A stretch of DNA of 27,714 nucleotides from a virus. The notes below the pieces were generated by a model that did no database searches, was not told the origin of the DNA, and saw only the letters and a list, made by a program, of their open reading frames with translations. Positions 5,862 through 12,361 of this stretch are shown here, in pieces. How positions within the stretch are numbered: position 1 is the stretch's first letter; every line of letters starts with the position of its first letter. The position numbers and the translations under genes are program-made. The DNA lies in the IMG/VR virus record IMGVR_UViG_3300019776_000568, positions 1-27,714 of that record, one strand, 5' to 3'.

Positions 5862-6046
5862 GATATACGGCGGCGATGGCCGCGGATGATTTGGTTCACG
5901 TAGCTCGGGCTGACGCCGAGGTCGTATGCTATCGTCTTCTGAAAGCCCCACGCGGGCGCACCCTCGCGCGCCCAACGTGTGCGGATCTCCTCGACCAGAT
6001 CGGTCGATACGGTGCGCGGATGTCCGCGTGAGCGTTTCGCGATCAT
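5858..6046 (-). CDS. Small HTH protein
   Basis: Protein of 62 residues. It has a basic start (MIAKRSRGHPRTV), a helix VEEIRTRWAREGAP, then a helix-turn-helix AYDLGVSPSYVNQIIRG with basic tail HRRR. It resembles short HTH proteins of phages and transposon-borne regulators that bind DNA through SPSYVNQIIRG. It is coupled by ATGA to the winged-helix gene downstream, so the two DNA-binding proteins are probably made together. Confidence 0.7.
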   Translation of the reverse strand: MIAKRSRGHPRTVSTDLVEEIRTRWAREGAPAWGFQKTIAYDLGVSPSYVNQIIRGHRRRIS

Positions 6047-6051
6047 GGTCG

Positions 6052-6498
6052 TCAGAACGGAACGGCCTCGTCATCGAGGCGCGCCGCGGGTTTCGGAGCC
6101 GCCGCGGACTGGCCCTTACCATCCCGCAGCGTGCCCTTCTTGTCGTGCCACAGCTGGCGGCACGCGTTTCGCAGCTTGGTATCCTGTTCCCGCGGGGGGA
6201 ACGGCGTTCCGTCGTTCTTCAAGCGCACCTGGTCCTGCGCGTACCACGCGAGTGAGTTGTCGCTCAGGTCATCAATGCGCTTGCCCGTGTTCTTCCCAAA
6301 GTGGATTTCGACCGCGCCGGGGTCGCCCACGAGTTCGGTCGGCTGCGGCACGTCTCCGGTCGGAGTGGGCGAGGACGCAGCGGTCTGGGTCTTGCCCTGC
6401 CAGATCGGCGCGGCCGGCTTCGCTTTCAGTTCGGCCAAGATGTCGGCGAGCAGTGCGACGACATCGTTGAGGGTCTTATCTGTGGTGGTGTTGCTCAT
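6052..6498 (-). CDS. Phage DNA-metabolism protein with SSB-like acidic C-terminal tip
   Basis: Protein of 148 residues. A helical N-terminus (NDVVALLADILAELK) is followed by a Pro/Ser/Thr-rich linker. A compact domain with HFGKNTGKRIDDLSDNSLAW (about 66-85) resembles the DUF3820-type 'FGKYKGK...L...YL.WL' pattern. A second linker ends in LDDEAVPF. That last stretch is close to the DDDIPF tip with which single-strand-binding proteins recruit partner enzymes. It is read just after the OB-like protein and the RecE-like nuclease, so a place in the phage recombination machine is likely. There is no OB fold visible in it, so it is not itself a normal SSB. Confidence 0.68.
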   Translation of the reverse strand: MSNTTTDKTLNDVVALLADILAELKAKPAAPIWQGKTQTAASSPTPTGDVPQPTELVGDPGAVEIHFGKNTGKRIDDLSDNSLAWYAQDQVRLKNDGTPFPPREQDTKLRNACRQLWHDKKGTLRDGKGQSAAAPKPAARLDDEAVPF

Positions 6499-6509
6499 GG
6501 TTTGAAAAG

Positions 6510-6860
6510 TTAGCTCTGGCCCACGATTTTCAGTCCGCCGACGGCCACGCCGCCGAACTTCACATCGGGGTCGGCATAGACCTCGATGACCTTGCCCACC
6601 CAGTCGGACTTCTTCTTCCCGAAGGTCCGCATCAGGTGCTTCTTCTTCCGGCCTTGGACTAGCATCTTCCGCTCCTTGATTTCCTTGAAGGAAAGGGCGT
6701 AGGTGCCGGCCTTGGCCTCGCGCACGCCGTCCACCTTGTCGCCGCTCGCATCTTCCACGTCGGAGATGGTCAGCTTCACATTGCCGCAGCCTACGAGGTC
6801 CACGTAACCGATGAACGGCGTCGTGTTCTTGATGGTGTCCGAATCGCTGAGTGTTTTCAT
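6510..6860 (-). CDS. Phage protein paired with RecE-like nuclease, possibly OB-fold
   Basis: Protein of 116 residues. The pattern KNTTPFIGYVDLVG, RKKKHLMRTFGKKKSDWVGK, VIEVYADPDVKFGGVAVGG is one I know from small phage proteins encoded next to RecE/Cas4-type nucleases. Its beta-rich, basic make-up suggests an OB-type nucleic-acid-binding fold. The ATG at 6860 overlaps the nuclease TGA as ATGA. No RecT/Bet/Erf annealase is recognisable nearby, so this protein may take the DNA-binding or annealing-support role; that is inference. Confidence 0.72.
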   Translation of the reverse strand: MKTLSDSDTIKNTTPFIGYVDLVGCGNVKLTISDVEDASGDKVDGVREAKAGTYALSFKEIKERKMLVQGRKKKHLMRTFGKKKSDWVGKVIEVYADPDVKFGGVAVGGLKIVGQS

Positions 6861-7693
6861 TGGGTCAGATCGAGTTGTTCCGAGTCGTAAACGAATTGAG
6901 GCAGGTCGATGTATCCCGGCTTCTCCTCCTCGTCGGTGAAGTGCGGAAACCAGCGGTGGAGGCGGCACTTCTTCAGAAGCTCCAGATCGCGGTCTAGTTG
7001 CTCGTCGCCGAGGTCGATGGCCTGCGGTTCAAGGCGGCGGATGTTGACCAGCGGCGTCTCGCCTTTTTCCAAGATGATGAACGTCCAGGTGAACTGCTCG
7101 TAGCCGAGGAGCCGCAGGATGCGCCGGTACATCGCAGCCTGTATGTGGTATCGGCGGGACAGAATCTCGCGGGAGAATCCGCGGGTGGACGCGTCCGTCG
7201 TCGTCTTGAGGTCCACGACGTGCGCTACGCCCTCGTCGTTCGTCGTGTTGAGCGAGTCGGCCCGCCCCTTCAGTTGCAGGCCCGACCCGCCCTGATCGAA
7301 GGCGAACATCGAGACCTCGGGCGACCCTAGCGTGATCTGCCCGAAGTGCGGGTGGTTCTTGATCGCTGCGACTGCACCGTGCATGTCGTCAGCGAGGTCG
7401 GGCGAGATGACATTCTGGCCGGCGTGTTCCGCCATCCACGCTTTGCACTCGGTTGCGTTTCCATTCCACTTCTTTGCATCTGGTCCGTAGACCTCGGGCC
7501 GCACGATGTAGTCCATCCGCGCCTCGAACAGCAGCGCGTGCAGCATCGAGCCGAACTGCATCGCCGGCGTCGTCTGCTTCCGGCCGTACTGCGCCCGGTG
7601 CGGCGACTCCACGATGGCATCGAGTGTCGATTTGCTGACGCCATCCGCCTTGAGGTATTCGCCGAAGGGGAGGTTAAGATTCAGCTCGTTCAT
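6857..7693 (-). CDS. RecE-like (exodeoxyribonuclease VIII type) PDDEXK exonuclease
   Basis: Protein of 278 residues with the RecE/DUF3799 nuclease layout: GSMLHALLFE (48-57) with the motif histidine, KGRAD (142-146) with the first metal Asp, DLKTT (161-165) with the D-x-K pair, and YHIQAAMY (182-189) as the helical motif. Such enzymes degrade one strand from duplex ends to give 3' overhangs for phage recombination. It lacks the long N-terminal part of E. coli RecE, as phage versions do. The ATG at 7693 overlaps an upstream short frame's TGA as ATGA. Downstream partners are the OB-like and SSB-tip proteins. Confidence 0.9.
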   Translation of the reverse strand: MNELNLNLPFGEYLKADGVSKSTLDAIVESPHRAQYGRKQTTPAMQFGSMLHALLFEARMDYIVRPEVYGPDAKKWNGNATECKAWMAEHAGQNVISPDLADDMHGAVAAIKNHPHFGQITLGSPEVSMFAFDQGGSGLQLKGRADSLNTTNDEGVAHVVDLKTTTDASTRGFSREILSRRYHIQAAMYRRILRLLGYEQFTWTFIILEKGETPLVNIRRLEPQAIDLGDEQLDRDLELLKKCRLHRWFPHFTDEEEKPGYIDLPQFVYDSEQLDLTQ

Positions 7694-7800
7694 GGTGATC
7701 CCTTGCGCTTTGCGCTGCTGAAATACAGCGCGGCGCCTGTTGATCCGGTCAGGCTCCGGTTGAGTGATTCGCCCGTCCGCTTGGCCGCGGAGGACACCAA
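7690..7800 (-). CDS. Candidate very short gene with TTG or GTG start
   Basis: A 36-codon frame from TTG at 7800 (or GTG at 7797) fills most of the space between the 60-residue gene and recE-like. Its product is basic and Ser/Gly-rich (SSAAKRTGESLNRSLTG). It is reported because its TGA overlaps the nuclease ATG as ATGA, the genome's habitual junction. The frame is open further upstream but has no ATG. No Shine-Dalgarno site is seen. It may instead be untranslated spacer. Confidence 0.3.
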   Translation of the reverse strand: MVSSAAKRTGESLNRSLTGSTGAALYFSSAKRKGSP

Positions 7801-7837
7801 TTGTTTGCGGTGCCGGGATTGCCCTCGGGCGAAAGTG

Positions 7838-8020
7838 TTAGCGTGAACGGCGCGGCATTCCGCCCCGTGCAGACCAGAAAAAGTCCAAACCTTCGCGGAT
7901 GTCGGCGACCAGCTTGATCCACGGCACGCAGCCGTCTTTCATCTTGCGCTTGATCCGCCGCGCGTGGTGCTCGTCCTTGGACACCTCCGTGCGCCGCGGG
8001 AGTGGGCCGGGGCTACTCAT
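7838..8020 (-). CDS. Small basic protein, function unknown
   Basis: Protein of 60 residues, basic at both ends (HHARRIKRKMKDG and MPRRSR), with a short amphipathic middle (WIKLVADIREGLDFFW). No family recognised. Its ATG overlaps the upstream stop by eight bases, consistent with the packed operon. Could be nucleic-acid binding from charge alone. Confidence 0.5.
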   Translation of the reverse strand: MSSPGPLPRRTEVSKDEHHARRIKRKMKDGCVPWIKLVADIREGLDFFWSARGGMPRRSR

Positions 8021-8345
8021 GGGAGCCGCCTTTCTTGAGGATGACGTAACCCAACGAACTCGCGTCGGACGTCAGCCGCTCAATCATGCGGCGATGCGTG
8101 TCGCCCTGCGCCGCGATCTTCGCGTTCGCCTTTTCCATCGCCTGGTCGAGCGTGTCGCCCGTGACGACCGAGAAGGGCCAGAGCGAGTCCTTCGCGATAC
8201 TGTCGCCCCACCGGATCATGAACCGGTTCGTCTCTTCGCCGTAATCAAATCCGACCTCGCGCGCCACGACCACGTTCACCCGCAGCCCGACTCGCGCCCG
8301 CAGCTCACTCGCGGCTGCGGCCAGTTTGGTTTCGAGGCTATTCAT
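8013..8345 (-). CDS. Phage protein, function unknown
   Basis: Protein of 110 residues. It starts with a helix (LETKLAAAASELRARVG), then beta strands RVNVVVAREVGFDYG and NRFMIRWGDSI, and a long helix (TLDQAMEKANAKIAAQGDTH). It looks like a small alpha/beta domain; no catalytic motif is recognised. The ATG at 8345 overlaps the upstream TGA as ATGA, which rules out the longer upstream frame that overlaps two other genes. It is part of the leftward early operon between the regulators and the exonuclease. Confidence 0.65.
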   Translation of the reverse strand: MNSLETKLAAAASELRARVGLRVNVVVAREVGFDYGEETNRFMIRWGDSIAKDSLWPFSVVTGDTLDQAMEKANAKIAAQGDTHRRMIERLTSDASSLGYVILKKGGSHE

Positions 8346-8539
8346 GACGCGGCTCCTTTCTTGAGTGCCGCCACGGCCGTCAGCGCCGCGGATCGCATCG
8401 AGCGGCGCAGGCATGTGATGTACGTCGGACTCGCGTGATAAGGTGCGGCGATGTCTGCCGCGTGCCGGAAGGCCACGGCGCGGAACATCCACGGCGCCAC
8501 GTTCGGGTTCGAATAGGCTCGGATCGCGCCGCTGTTCAT
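8342..8539 (-). CDS. Small protein, function unknown
   Basis: Protein of 65 residues. It is aromatic/alanine-rich in the centre (WMFRAVAFRHAADIAAPYHA) and has a cationic helix (CLRRSMRSAALTAVAALKKG). It has no secretion signal or clear motif. Start at 8539 is fixed by an ATGA overlap with the membrane-protein gene upstream; its own stop overlaps the next start the same way. Confidence 0.58.
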   Translation of the reverse strand: MNSGAIRAYSNPNVAPWMFRAVAFRHAADIAAPYHASPTYITCLRRSMRSAALTAVAALKKGAAS

Positions 8540-8703
8540 GGGGCATCCTCCTCCTTCCCGAGCGGTGACGGACGGCCGAAGATGAACGACCAGATGCAGG
8601 CCGACAAAACGACGCCCGCGAAACCAACGAACAAGATCAGCCCGATGGCCGACCGCACGCCGAAGAGAACTCCGGCCGTTACGTAATCGATCAGAACATT
8701 CAT
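8536..8703 (-). CDS. Small single-span membrane protein
   Basis: Protein of 55 residues, with a hydrophobic segment (AIGLILFVGFAGVVLSACIW, about 19-38) and an acidic C-terminal end (GKEEDAP). The ATG at 8703 lies eight bases after the upstream stop with an AAAGG purine stretch before it, and its TGA overlaps the next ATG as ATGA. Length is below many gene-finder limits. Possible roles are host-membrane interference or superinfection exclusion; nothing specific is shown. Confidence 0.65.
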   Translation of the reverse strand: MNVLIDYVTAGVLFGVRSAIGLILFVGFAGVVLSACIWSFIFGRPSPLGKEEDAP

Positions 8704-8711
8704 GGTGCCTT

Positions 8712-8912
8712 TCATTTTCCTTCGATGAACCGCACGGCTTCTGCCTGCGGGATGAGATAGGGTTTACGCGCAACGGACTTGATCCGCTTCTGTGCGCATT
8801 GGTCGCAGACCCACTCGCGGCTGCGATTGCCGGCCAAAACTTCGGCGGCGAACTGCTCGGCGGTGTAGACCGGCCGCAGCGTGGTCGTCGCGGGTTGGGC
8901 CGCGGTGCTCAT
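8712..8912 (-). CDS. Excisionase-like / helix-turn-helix small protein
   Basis: Protein of 66 residues reading YTAEQFAAEVLAGNRS, WVCDQCAQKRIKSVA, PYLIPQAEAVRFIEG. This follows the layout of MerR/excisionase-type small HTH proteins: a first helix, a W-x-x-x-x-C recognition region, then the 'Y-x-IP-xx-A-xx-F' ending. Together with the integrase gene 760 bases away it is the best Xis candidate in the window. The ATG at 8912 overlaps the RHH gene's TGA as ATGA, so both regulators are co-translated. A general transcription role is an alternative. Confidence 0.65.
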   Translation of the reverse strand: MSTAAQPATTTLRPVYTAEQFAAEVLAGNRSREWVCDQCAQKRIKSVARKPYLIPQAEAVRFIEGK

Positions 8913-9118
8913 CGGGCCATCCTCCGAATCTCAACCGAGGAGACCCGCATGACCCCGTAGCCCTTCGAGGCCGCATCGGCGAGGATTAGCCGGGCGACGT
9001 ATTCGCTGAAGCCGCCGACGAACTGGAACTCTTCAACTCGGGTCAGGGCGGCTTTGTGGACCGAACCTTCTAAGATTAGCTGAACCCGTTTCCGATTTTT
9101 GTAAGGCGAGAAGGGCAT
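8909..9118 (-). CDS. Ribbon-helix-helix (Arc/CopG-like) protein, leftward copy
   Basis: Protein of 69 residues. KNRKRVQLILEGSVHKAALT gives the DNA-binding strand and first helix, and GGFSEYVARLILADAA gives the second helix of a ribbon-helix-helix domain. It resembles the protein encoded divergently at 9233 at matching positions (KR-hydrophobic alternation, H after the strand, FS-Y-RLI in helix 2), so the two look like paralogues. ATG at 9118 chosen because the domain starts there; upstream codons are part of the intergenic control region. First gene of the leftward early operon, probably autoregulatory. Confidence 0.72.
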   Translation of the reverse strand: MPFSPYKNRKRVQLILEGSVHKAALTRVEEFQFVGGFSEYVARLILADAASKGYGVMRVSSVEIRRMAR

Positions 9119-9232
9119 CGTTGTGCTTGGTACGACCACACGTATGTCCGTGCGTGTGTACGATGTCGAGCGCAATTTGCTTCTTGCCCCATGTGTGTGT
9201 ATGGTTGTCCTATAGAAAATCCCGAAAACTTT
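9119..9232. promoter_or_regulatory. Divergent control region between two RHH genes
   Basis: Non-coding 114 bases, rich in TG/CA runs. CACACG at 9137-9142 and CGTGTG at 9153-9158 form an inverted repeat, and CCATGTGTGTGTATGG lies at 9189-9204. Such short repeats fit RHH operators. No strong promoter consensus; TATAGA at 9211-9216 is a possible rightward -10. Confidence 0.45.
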
Positions 9233-9475
9233 ATGAAGAAACGCATCAACATCTCAATCGACGCCCCGCTCCACGCGTGGGGAAAACTCCGAGCCGCCGA
9301 GCTAACTGGAGGGGACTTTTCCCTCTACATCACCCGCTTGATCGAGCGGGACAAAATCAGCCCCTCTGCGAGTGTATTACTTTCGCCAGCCGACTTGGAC
9401 GCGCTGCGCCGGGCGATTGTCGCGGAAGTTGCTCAAGAGCTACGAGCGCGGCCGACTGCTGGCTCGAAGGAATAA
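9233..9475 (+). CDS. Ribbon-helix-helix protein, rightward copy
   Basis: Protein of 80 residues. KKRINISIDAPLHAWGKLRA forms the strand and first helix, and GGDFSLYITRLIERDK forms the second helix. A C-terminal helix (DLDALRRAIVAEVAQELRAR) may add oligomer contacts. The ATG at 9233 begins the conserved domain; 14 extra codons upstream are probably untranslated. It is the only rightward gene between 3883 and the right end. Facing the leftward RHH gene it could form a two-repressor switch in place of CI/Cro. Confidence 0.75.
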   Translation: MKKRINISIDAPLHAWGKLRAAELTGGDFSLYITRLIERDKISPSASVLLSPADLDALRRAIVAEVAQELRARPTAGSKE

Positions 9476-9538
9476 AGTCCCAAAGCGTCGTGATTATCTG
9501 ACGCAGGACGATGGTTTCATGTGTGTCTTTGTGCATGA

Positions 9539-9567
9539 CACATAGGGGGGGGGGATTTACCTATGTG
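9539..9567. repeat. Inverted repeat CACATAGG / CCTATGTG around a G10 run
   Basis: Perfect 8-base arms at 9539-9546 and 9560-9567; the run of ten G begins in the left arm. Nearby GTGCATGACA and GTGCAAGCGCAT add similar motifs. Could be a recombination arm site; function not shown. Confidence 0.55.
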
Positions 9568-9622
9568 CAAGCGCATAGATTACCCCGTTCTTGGTAGCCA
9601 CTGCGCATATCCTGCGGTGGCA

Positions 9623-9662
9623 AAATCTGCGGCATACCGGAGACTGGGTACGCCGCAGATTT
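9623..9662. terminator. Long hairpin between convergent genes, candidate bidirectional terminator
   Basis: Two 16-base arms (AAATCTGCGGCATACC and GGTACGCCGCAGATTT) pair with one mismatch around an 8-base loop. On the minus strand the mismatch becomes a U-G wobble and the stem is followed by TTTT. Placement at the end of int and after the rightward gene fits a bidirectional terminator, though the U-tracts are short. Confidence 0.6.
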
Positions 9663-9673
9663 GACCTCGTAGC

Positions 9674-10891
9674 CTAAGTCAGAAAGGCCGGACCAATGCC
9701 GAACCACGCGGCGCCGTCTAGCTCGGTCATGACGCCCAAGTACGTGTCCGTCGTGTACGTGTTCGAGTGCTGTGCGAGGTAGGCCGTCAGCGGCTGATTT
9801 TTCTGCCACGCGAGGTGCGCAGATAGGCACGTTTTCCGCAGGCGATTCTGCGATCCGGTGAGACCGGCGCGGACAAAGGCGTGCTGCTTCTCGTTGCGGT
9901 ACTCCCACCAGTTCATGTCCCACGTTTCATCGGGGGCGCGGAGGAGCCACGCCCAGAGGTTCGAGGGGTGACCCTCGCGGAACTTGGCCTTCCTCGATTT
10001 GTGCTGGGAGCCTGGCATCCGAATGCCCCGCTCGGCAAAGTTGATGTGCTCCTTTTGGATACGCCCCGCGCTGGAGGCCCGCAGGAAGCCGAACGCCTCT
10101 AGGGCCAGCCGCGCCGCGATGCGGTGCCCGGCGTTGACCTCGAAGAGCCGCCGCCCCTCGTCCACCGTCAGGAGTTCAACGTCCTCCTCCTCGATCTCGG
10201 GCATGGGGACCAGTTCCGCGGGGTTGCGCTCGATCCAGCCCTGCTTCCGGCACCACTCAAGCCAGCCGATGACGCTCTTCAAGTGGTGGCGGCGGGTGAC
10301 GGGATCAACCGGCTCGCCCTCGTTGTCGCCGCGGCCCACCGTGAGCGAGTCGAGCCAGCCCTCGATGAGCGGCGGGGTTAGGGTGGCGACGGGGACATCG
10401 GCAAAGTGGGTGGCAAAGCGGCGTTCGAGGTGCAGGCCGAGGTGGCGCCGGGTGTCCGCGGCGAGGGCTTCACGGCTGCGGAAGGCCATATACGCCGCGA
10501 TGGCCTCGGGGGTGGGGTACTTGACCCGCGCGACTGCCTCCTTGCCCGCTAATGCCCGCCATTCGGCCAGCATGACCAAGGGATCGACGCCGCCGGACTG
10601 CTCTTTGAAGGCGAGCCAGCGGCGCCACTCGGCGGTGTCAAAGTTCAGGATCTCGCGCCCGTGGTATTCGCGCTTCCCAGCGAGTGCTCGGGCGACCTCC
10701 TCCCGCTCCTCGGTGGTCGTGAAGGATTGGCTGTGGCTCTTCCCGTCGACCGACCACTTGAGCATGAAGGGGCGGGTGGGGCGCTGCTTGTTTGTTTCGT
10801 ACCAGATCCCGCGGGGCGGGGACCAGGTCTCCGTTGGGACCGTCGTTGTGGCGCTCGTTGGGAGCGACCGTTTGGGATTGTTGGGGTTCAT
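9674..10891 (-). CDS. int: Tyrosine recombinase / phage integrase
   Basis: Protein of 405 residues. The N-terminal part (about 45-230) includes an AP2-like and SAM-like DNA-binding region. The catalytic domain starts near 238 (VELLTVDEGRRLFE). Catalytic positions: R271 in GFLRASSAGR, a lysine in the HKSRK loop (about 297-301), R352 in NRLRKT, H375 in LAQHSN, and the nucleophile Y384 in TTDTYLG, nine residues after H375 as in the family. The usual first histidine of the H-x-L-R box is Asn349. It should integrate the phage at an attB site. It has its own upstream non-coding region (10892-11099) and ends at the hairpin. Confidence 0.92.
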   Translation of the reverse strand: MNPNNPKRSLPTSATTTVPTETWSPPRGIWYETNKQRPTRPFMLKWSVDGKSHSQSFTTTEEREEVARALAGKREYHGREILNFDTAEWRRWLAFKEQSGGVDPLVMLAEWRALAGKEAVARVKYPTPEAIAAYMAFRSREALAADTRRHLGLHLERRFATHFADVPVATLTPPLIEGWLDSLTVGRGDNEGEPVDPVTRRHHLKSVIGWLEWCRKQGWIERNPAELVPMPEIEEEDVELLTVDEGRRLFEVNAGHRIAARLALEAFGFLRASSAGRIQKEHINFAERGIRMPGSQHKSRKAKFREGHPSNLWAWLLRAPDETWDMNWWEYRNEKQHAFVRAGLTGSQNRLRKTCLSAHLAWQKNQPLTAYLAQHSNTYTTDTYLGVMTELDGAAWFGIGPAFLT

Positions 10892-11099
10892 GCCCCCTTA
10901 TCGACCCGTTTCCTCCCGTTTGCAACCGTGTCTCCCTAGAGGGAGAGGGGTTTTTCAGAGGAGAATGGTCGGGGCGGTGAGTCCCTACACTGTCATAGGT
11001 AAGCCGCCGCCGTTTCGTTCTTGTTTCGATAAAAACCGGCGCACGTATGCGCACGCGTGGCGATGGCGACCCCGATTTAGCGCCCCAACAGACTCCCAA
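10892..11099. other. Non-coding region upstream of int
   Basis: 208 bases with no convincing gene on either strand. It should hold the int promoter and ribosome site, but I see no strong consensus. It includes a small inverted repeat at 10931-10946 followed by GGGG and T5. Confidence 0.5.
10931..10955 (+). terminator. Weak terminator-like hairpin
   Basis: TCTCCC and GGGAGA pair around TAGA, followed by GGGG and TTTTT on the plus strand. No rightward gene precedes it in the window, so its use is unclear. Confidence 0.3.
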
Positions 11100-11312
11100 C
11101 TACTCGTCGCCACCCTTGAACGACGAGTCCCAGTCCGGCCTTGATGTGACCAGTTCATGGGGAGCGTGGTCCTCGACGTTGCAGGCGGACCACGCGACAC
11201 GGTACAGCATGTGGTCGCCGAGGAGCACGTAGCCGAGCACGACACCCGGCTCGTCCGACGTGACGTGAAACACGATGCCGCCGATGCGGAACTTCGGATC
11301 GGTGATGGTCAT
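11100..11312 (-). CDS. Small beta-rich phage protein, function unknown
   Basis: Protein of 70 residues reading KFRIGGIVFHVTSDEPGVVLGYVLL, then LYRVAWS and a C-terminal acidic tail. The pattern 'G-x-IVFHVTSxEPGVVxGY...Y-x-V-x-W' recurs in small phage proteins of unknown function and looks like an SH3-like beta barrel. The ATG overlaps the upstream TGA as ATGA. It is the last gene of the late operon before int. Confidence 0.68.
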   Translation of the reverse strand: MTITDPKFRIGGIVFHVTSDEPGVVLGYVLLGDHMLYRVAWSACNVEDHAPHELVTSRPDWDSSFKGGDE

Positions 11313-11560
11313 GGCCGTGGGCGGACGAACATGGTGCGGTTGCCGCCGCGGTTTGACCCGTAGGTGATCTCGGCGAGGCCGCGTTTGTGCCAGGCTCTCG
11401 CACGCAGGCGAGCCGTCCAGATGCTGCGCCCTAGCTTCTCGGCGAGTTCGGCCGTGGTCAGCCAGCCCTCGCCGGCCGGTCGTTCAGCGTGAGACAGTTC
11501 AGCCGCGAGCAGCGCGGCCCACTGGTCAGGCGCCGTAGCTTTGGATCTCAGATGCGGCAT
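11309..11560 (-). CDS. Small HTH protein
   Basis: Protein of 83 residues. The centre, GWLTTAELAEKLGRSIWTAR followed by ARAWHKRGLAE, reads as a winged HTH, ending in a wing-like strand RTMFVRP. The ATG at 11560 overlaps the end of the phosphoesterase gene by 35 bases, more than usual here; no nearer start was found. Its TGA overlaps the next ATG as ATGA. Probably a DNA-binding regulator read at the end of the late operon. Confidence 0.65.
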   Translation of the reverse strand: MPHLRSKATAPDQWAALLAAELSHAERPAGEGWLTTAELAEKLGRSIWTARLRARAWHKRGLAEITYGSNRGGNRTMFVRPRP

Positions 11561-12269
11561 AGAAGCGTCCTCCGATTTTGCGGGCTTGGAAAAGCTGATA
11601 GGTGCCATCCTCGAAGAGCAGGCCATACGCCCAGCCGTTGCCCCAGCGGAGTTTCCCCGTCTTGGAAGCGATGTAGTCCATGTCGCGCTTGCAGAGGCAC
11701 CCGATGCTGCGCGCCTCGGCTGGTTCAATCGATGGCACTGGCGCCGACTCGATGGTGTGGACGTGCCCGAAGATCACGTTGCCGTAGATCGCGGCGTGGA
11801 TGCGGCACGCGTTGGCGCCGCAGTGGTAGCCGTGGATCACGTTGAGCCGGCCAAGGGCGAGGACACCGAGGGCGGCATCGTAGGGCAGCATCCGCGCTCG
11901 GGTCTTCCGCATCAGAGCATCGACGCGTCGGATGCCGTCGTGCGCGTAGTCGCGGAGCAGCCCAGTCGCGCTGCCGGCGAAGTGCCACAGCCGCTCGTCG
12001 TGGTTGCCGCGGAGGAAGTGGTTGCGCTTCCCGCCGTCAAAGAACCGCTCAAGGAAGTCGCTCCCGGCCTGCCAGTCGTCGGCGAGCGAGTGCGCCCGCT
12101 CGTCGTCTGATGCACCGCGGCGCAGATTGCGGAAGTCCCACGCGTCGCCGGCGTGGACGCGGATCGTCGGCTTCCAGTCCGCCATGAACTCCCAGAGCGC
12201 GCCGACGCTCGCGTCGTCTTGCTGATCCCCGTGCGTATCAGTCGCCACCACGAATCGTTCCGATTTCAT
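11526..12269 (-). CDS. Calcineurin-like metallophosphoesterase
   Basis: Protein of 247 residues with the metallophosphoesterase motifs in order: DTHGD near residue 11, GDAWDF, GNHDE, IHGYH and GHVH. These are the two-metal ligands of enzymes that cleave phosphomono- or diesters. The ATG at 12269 begins just before the first strand (RFVVATDTHGD). The substrate cannot be read; phage members may act on nucleic acids or nucleotides, and some are linked to DNA repair. It is separated from the J-like gene by 92 bases, which could hold a promoter (a minus-strand TACAAT lies near 12342) but nothing firm. Confidence 0.85.
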   Translation of the reverse strand: MKSERFVVATDTHGDQQDDASVGALWEFMADWKPTIRVHAGDAWDFRNLRRGASDDERAHSLADDWQAGSDFLERFFDGGKRNHFLRGNHDERLWHFAGSATGLLRDYAHDGIRRVDALMRKTRARMLPYDAALGVLALGRLNVIHGYHCGANACRIHAAIYGNVIFGHVHTIESAPVPSIEPAEARSIGCLCKRDMDYIASKTGKLRWGNGWAYGLLFEDGTYQLFQARKIGGRFYAASEIQSYGA

Positions 12270-12361
12270 ATGTAGAAGAACCCGCAAACACCACCGCGCG
12301 TCCTTGGATTCCACCCAAAGACTGATAAGGACTAGCTCAACGCATAATTGTATCCGTATTC

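Larger units (their letters stand above)
9476..9673. other. Non-coding region at the 3' end of int; probable attP zone
   Basis: 198 bases between the converging RHH and integrase genes with no credible gene. It contains a 10-G run (9545-9554), an inverted repeat (9539-9567) and a long hairpin (9623-9662). In many temperate phages attP lies beside int; no core could be identified without the bacterial junction. Confidence 0.5.

Noticed and set aside
8712-8912. Zinc-ribbon reading of the small C-x-x-C protein
   Set aside because: Only one C-x-x-C pair is present and the rest fits an excisionase/MerR-type HTH layout.
9984-11144. A 386-codon plus-strand frame antisense to the integrase
   Set aside because: The integrase on the other strand has full catalytic motifs; this frame is Arg/Ser/Pro-rich, as expected of an antisense shadow in GC-rich DNA.
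11541-12110. A 189-codon plus-strand frame antisense to the metallophosphoesterase
   Set aside because: The opposite strand has all metallophosphoesterase motifs.
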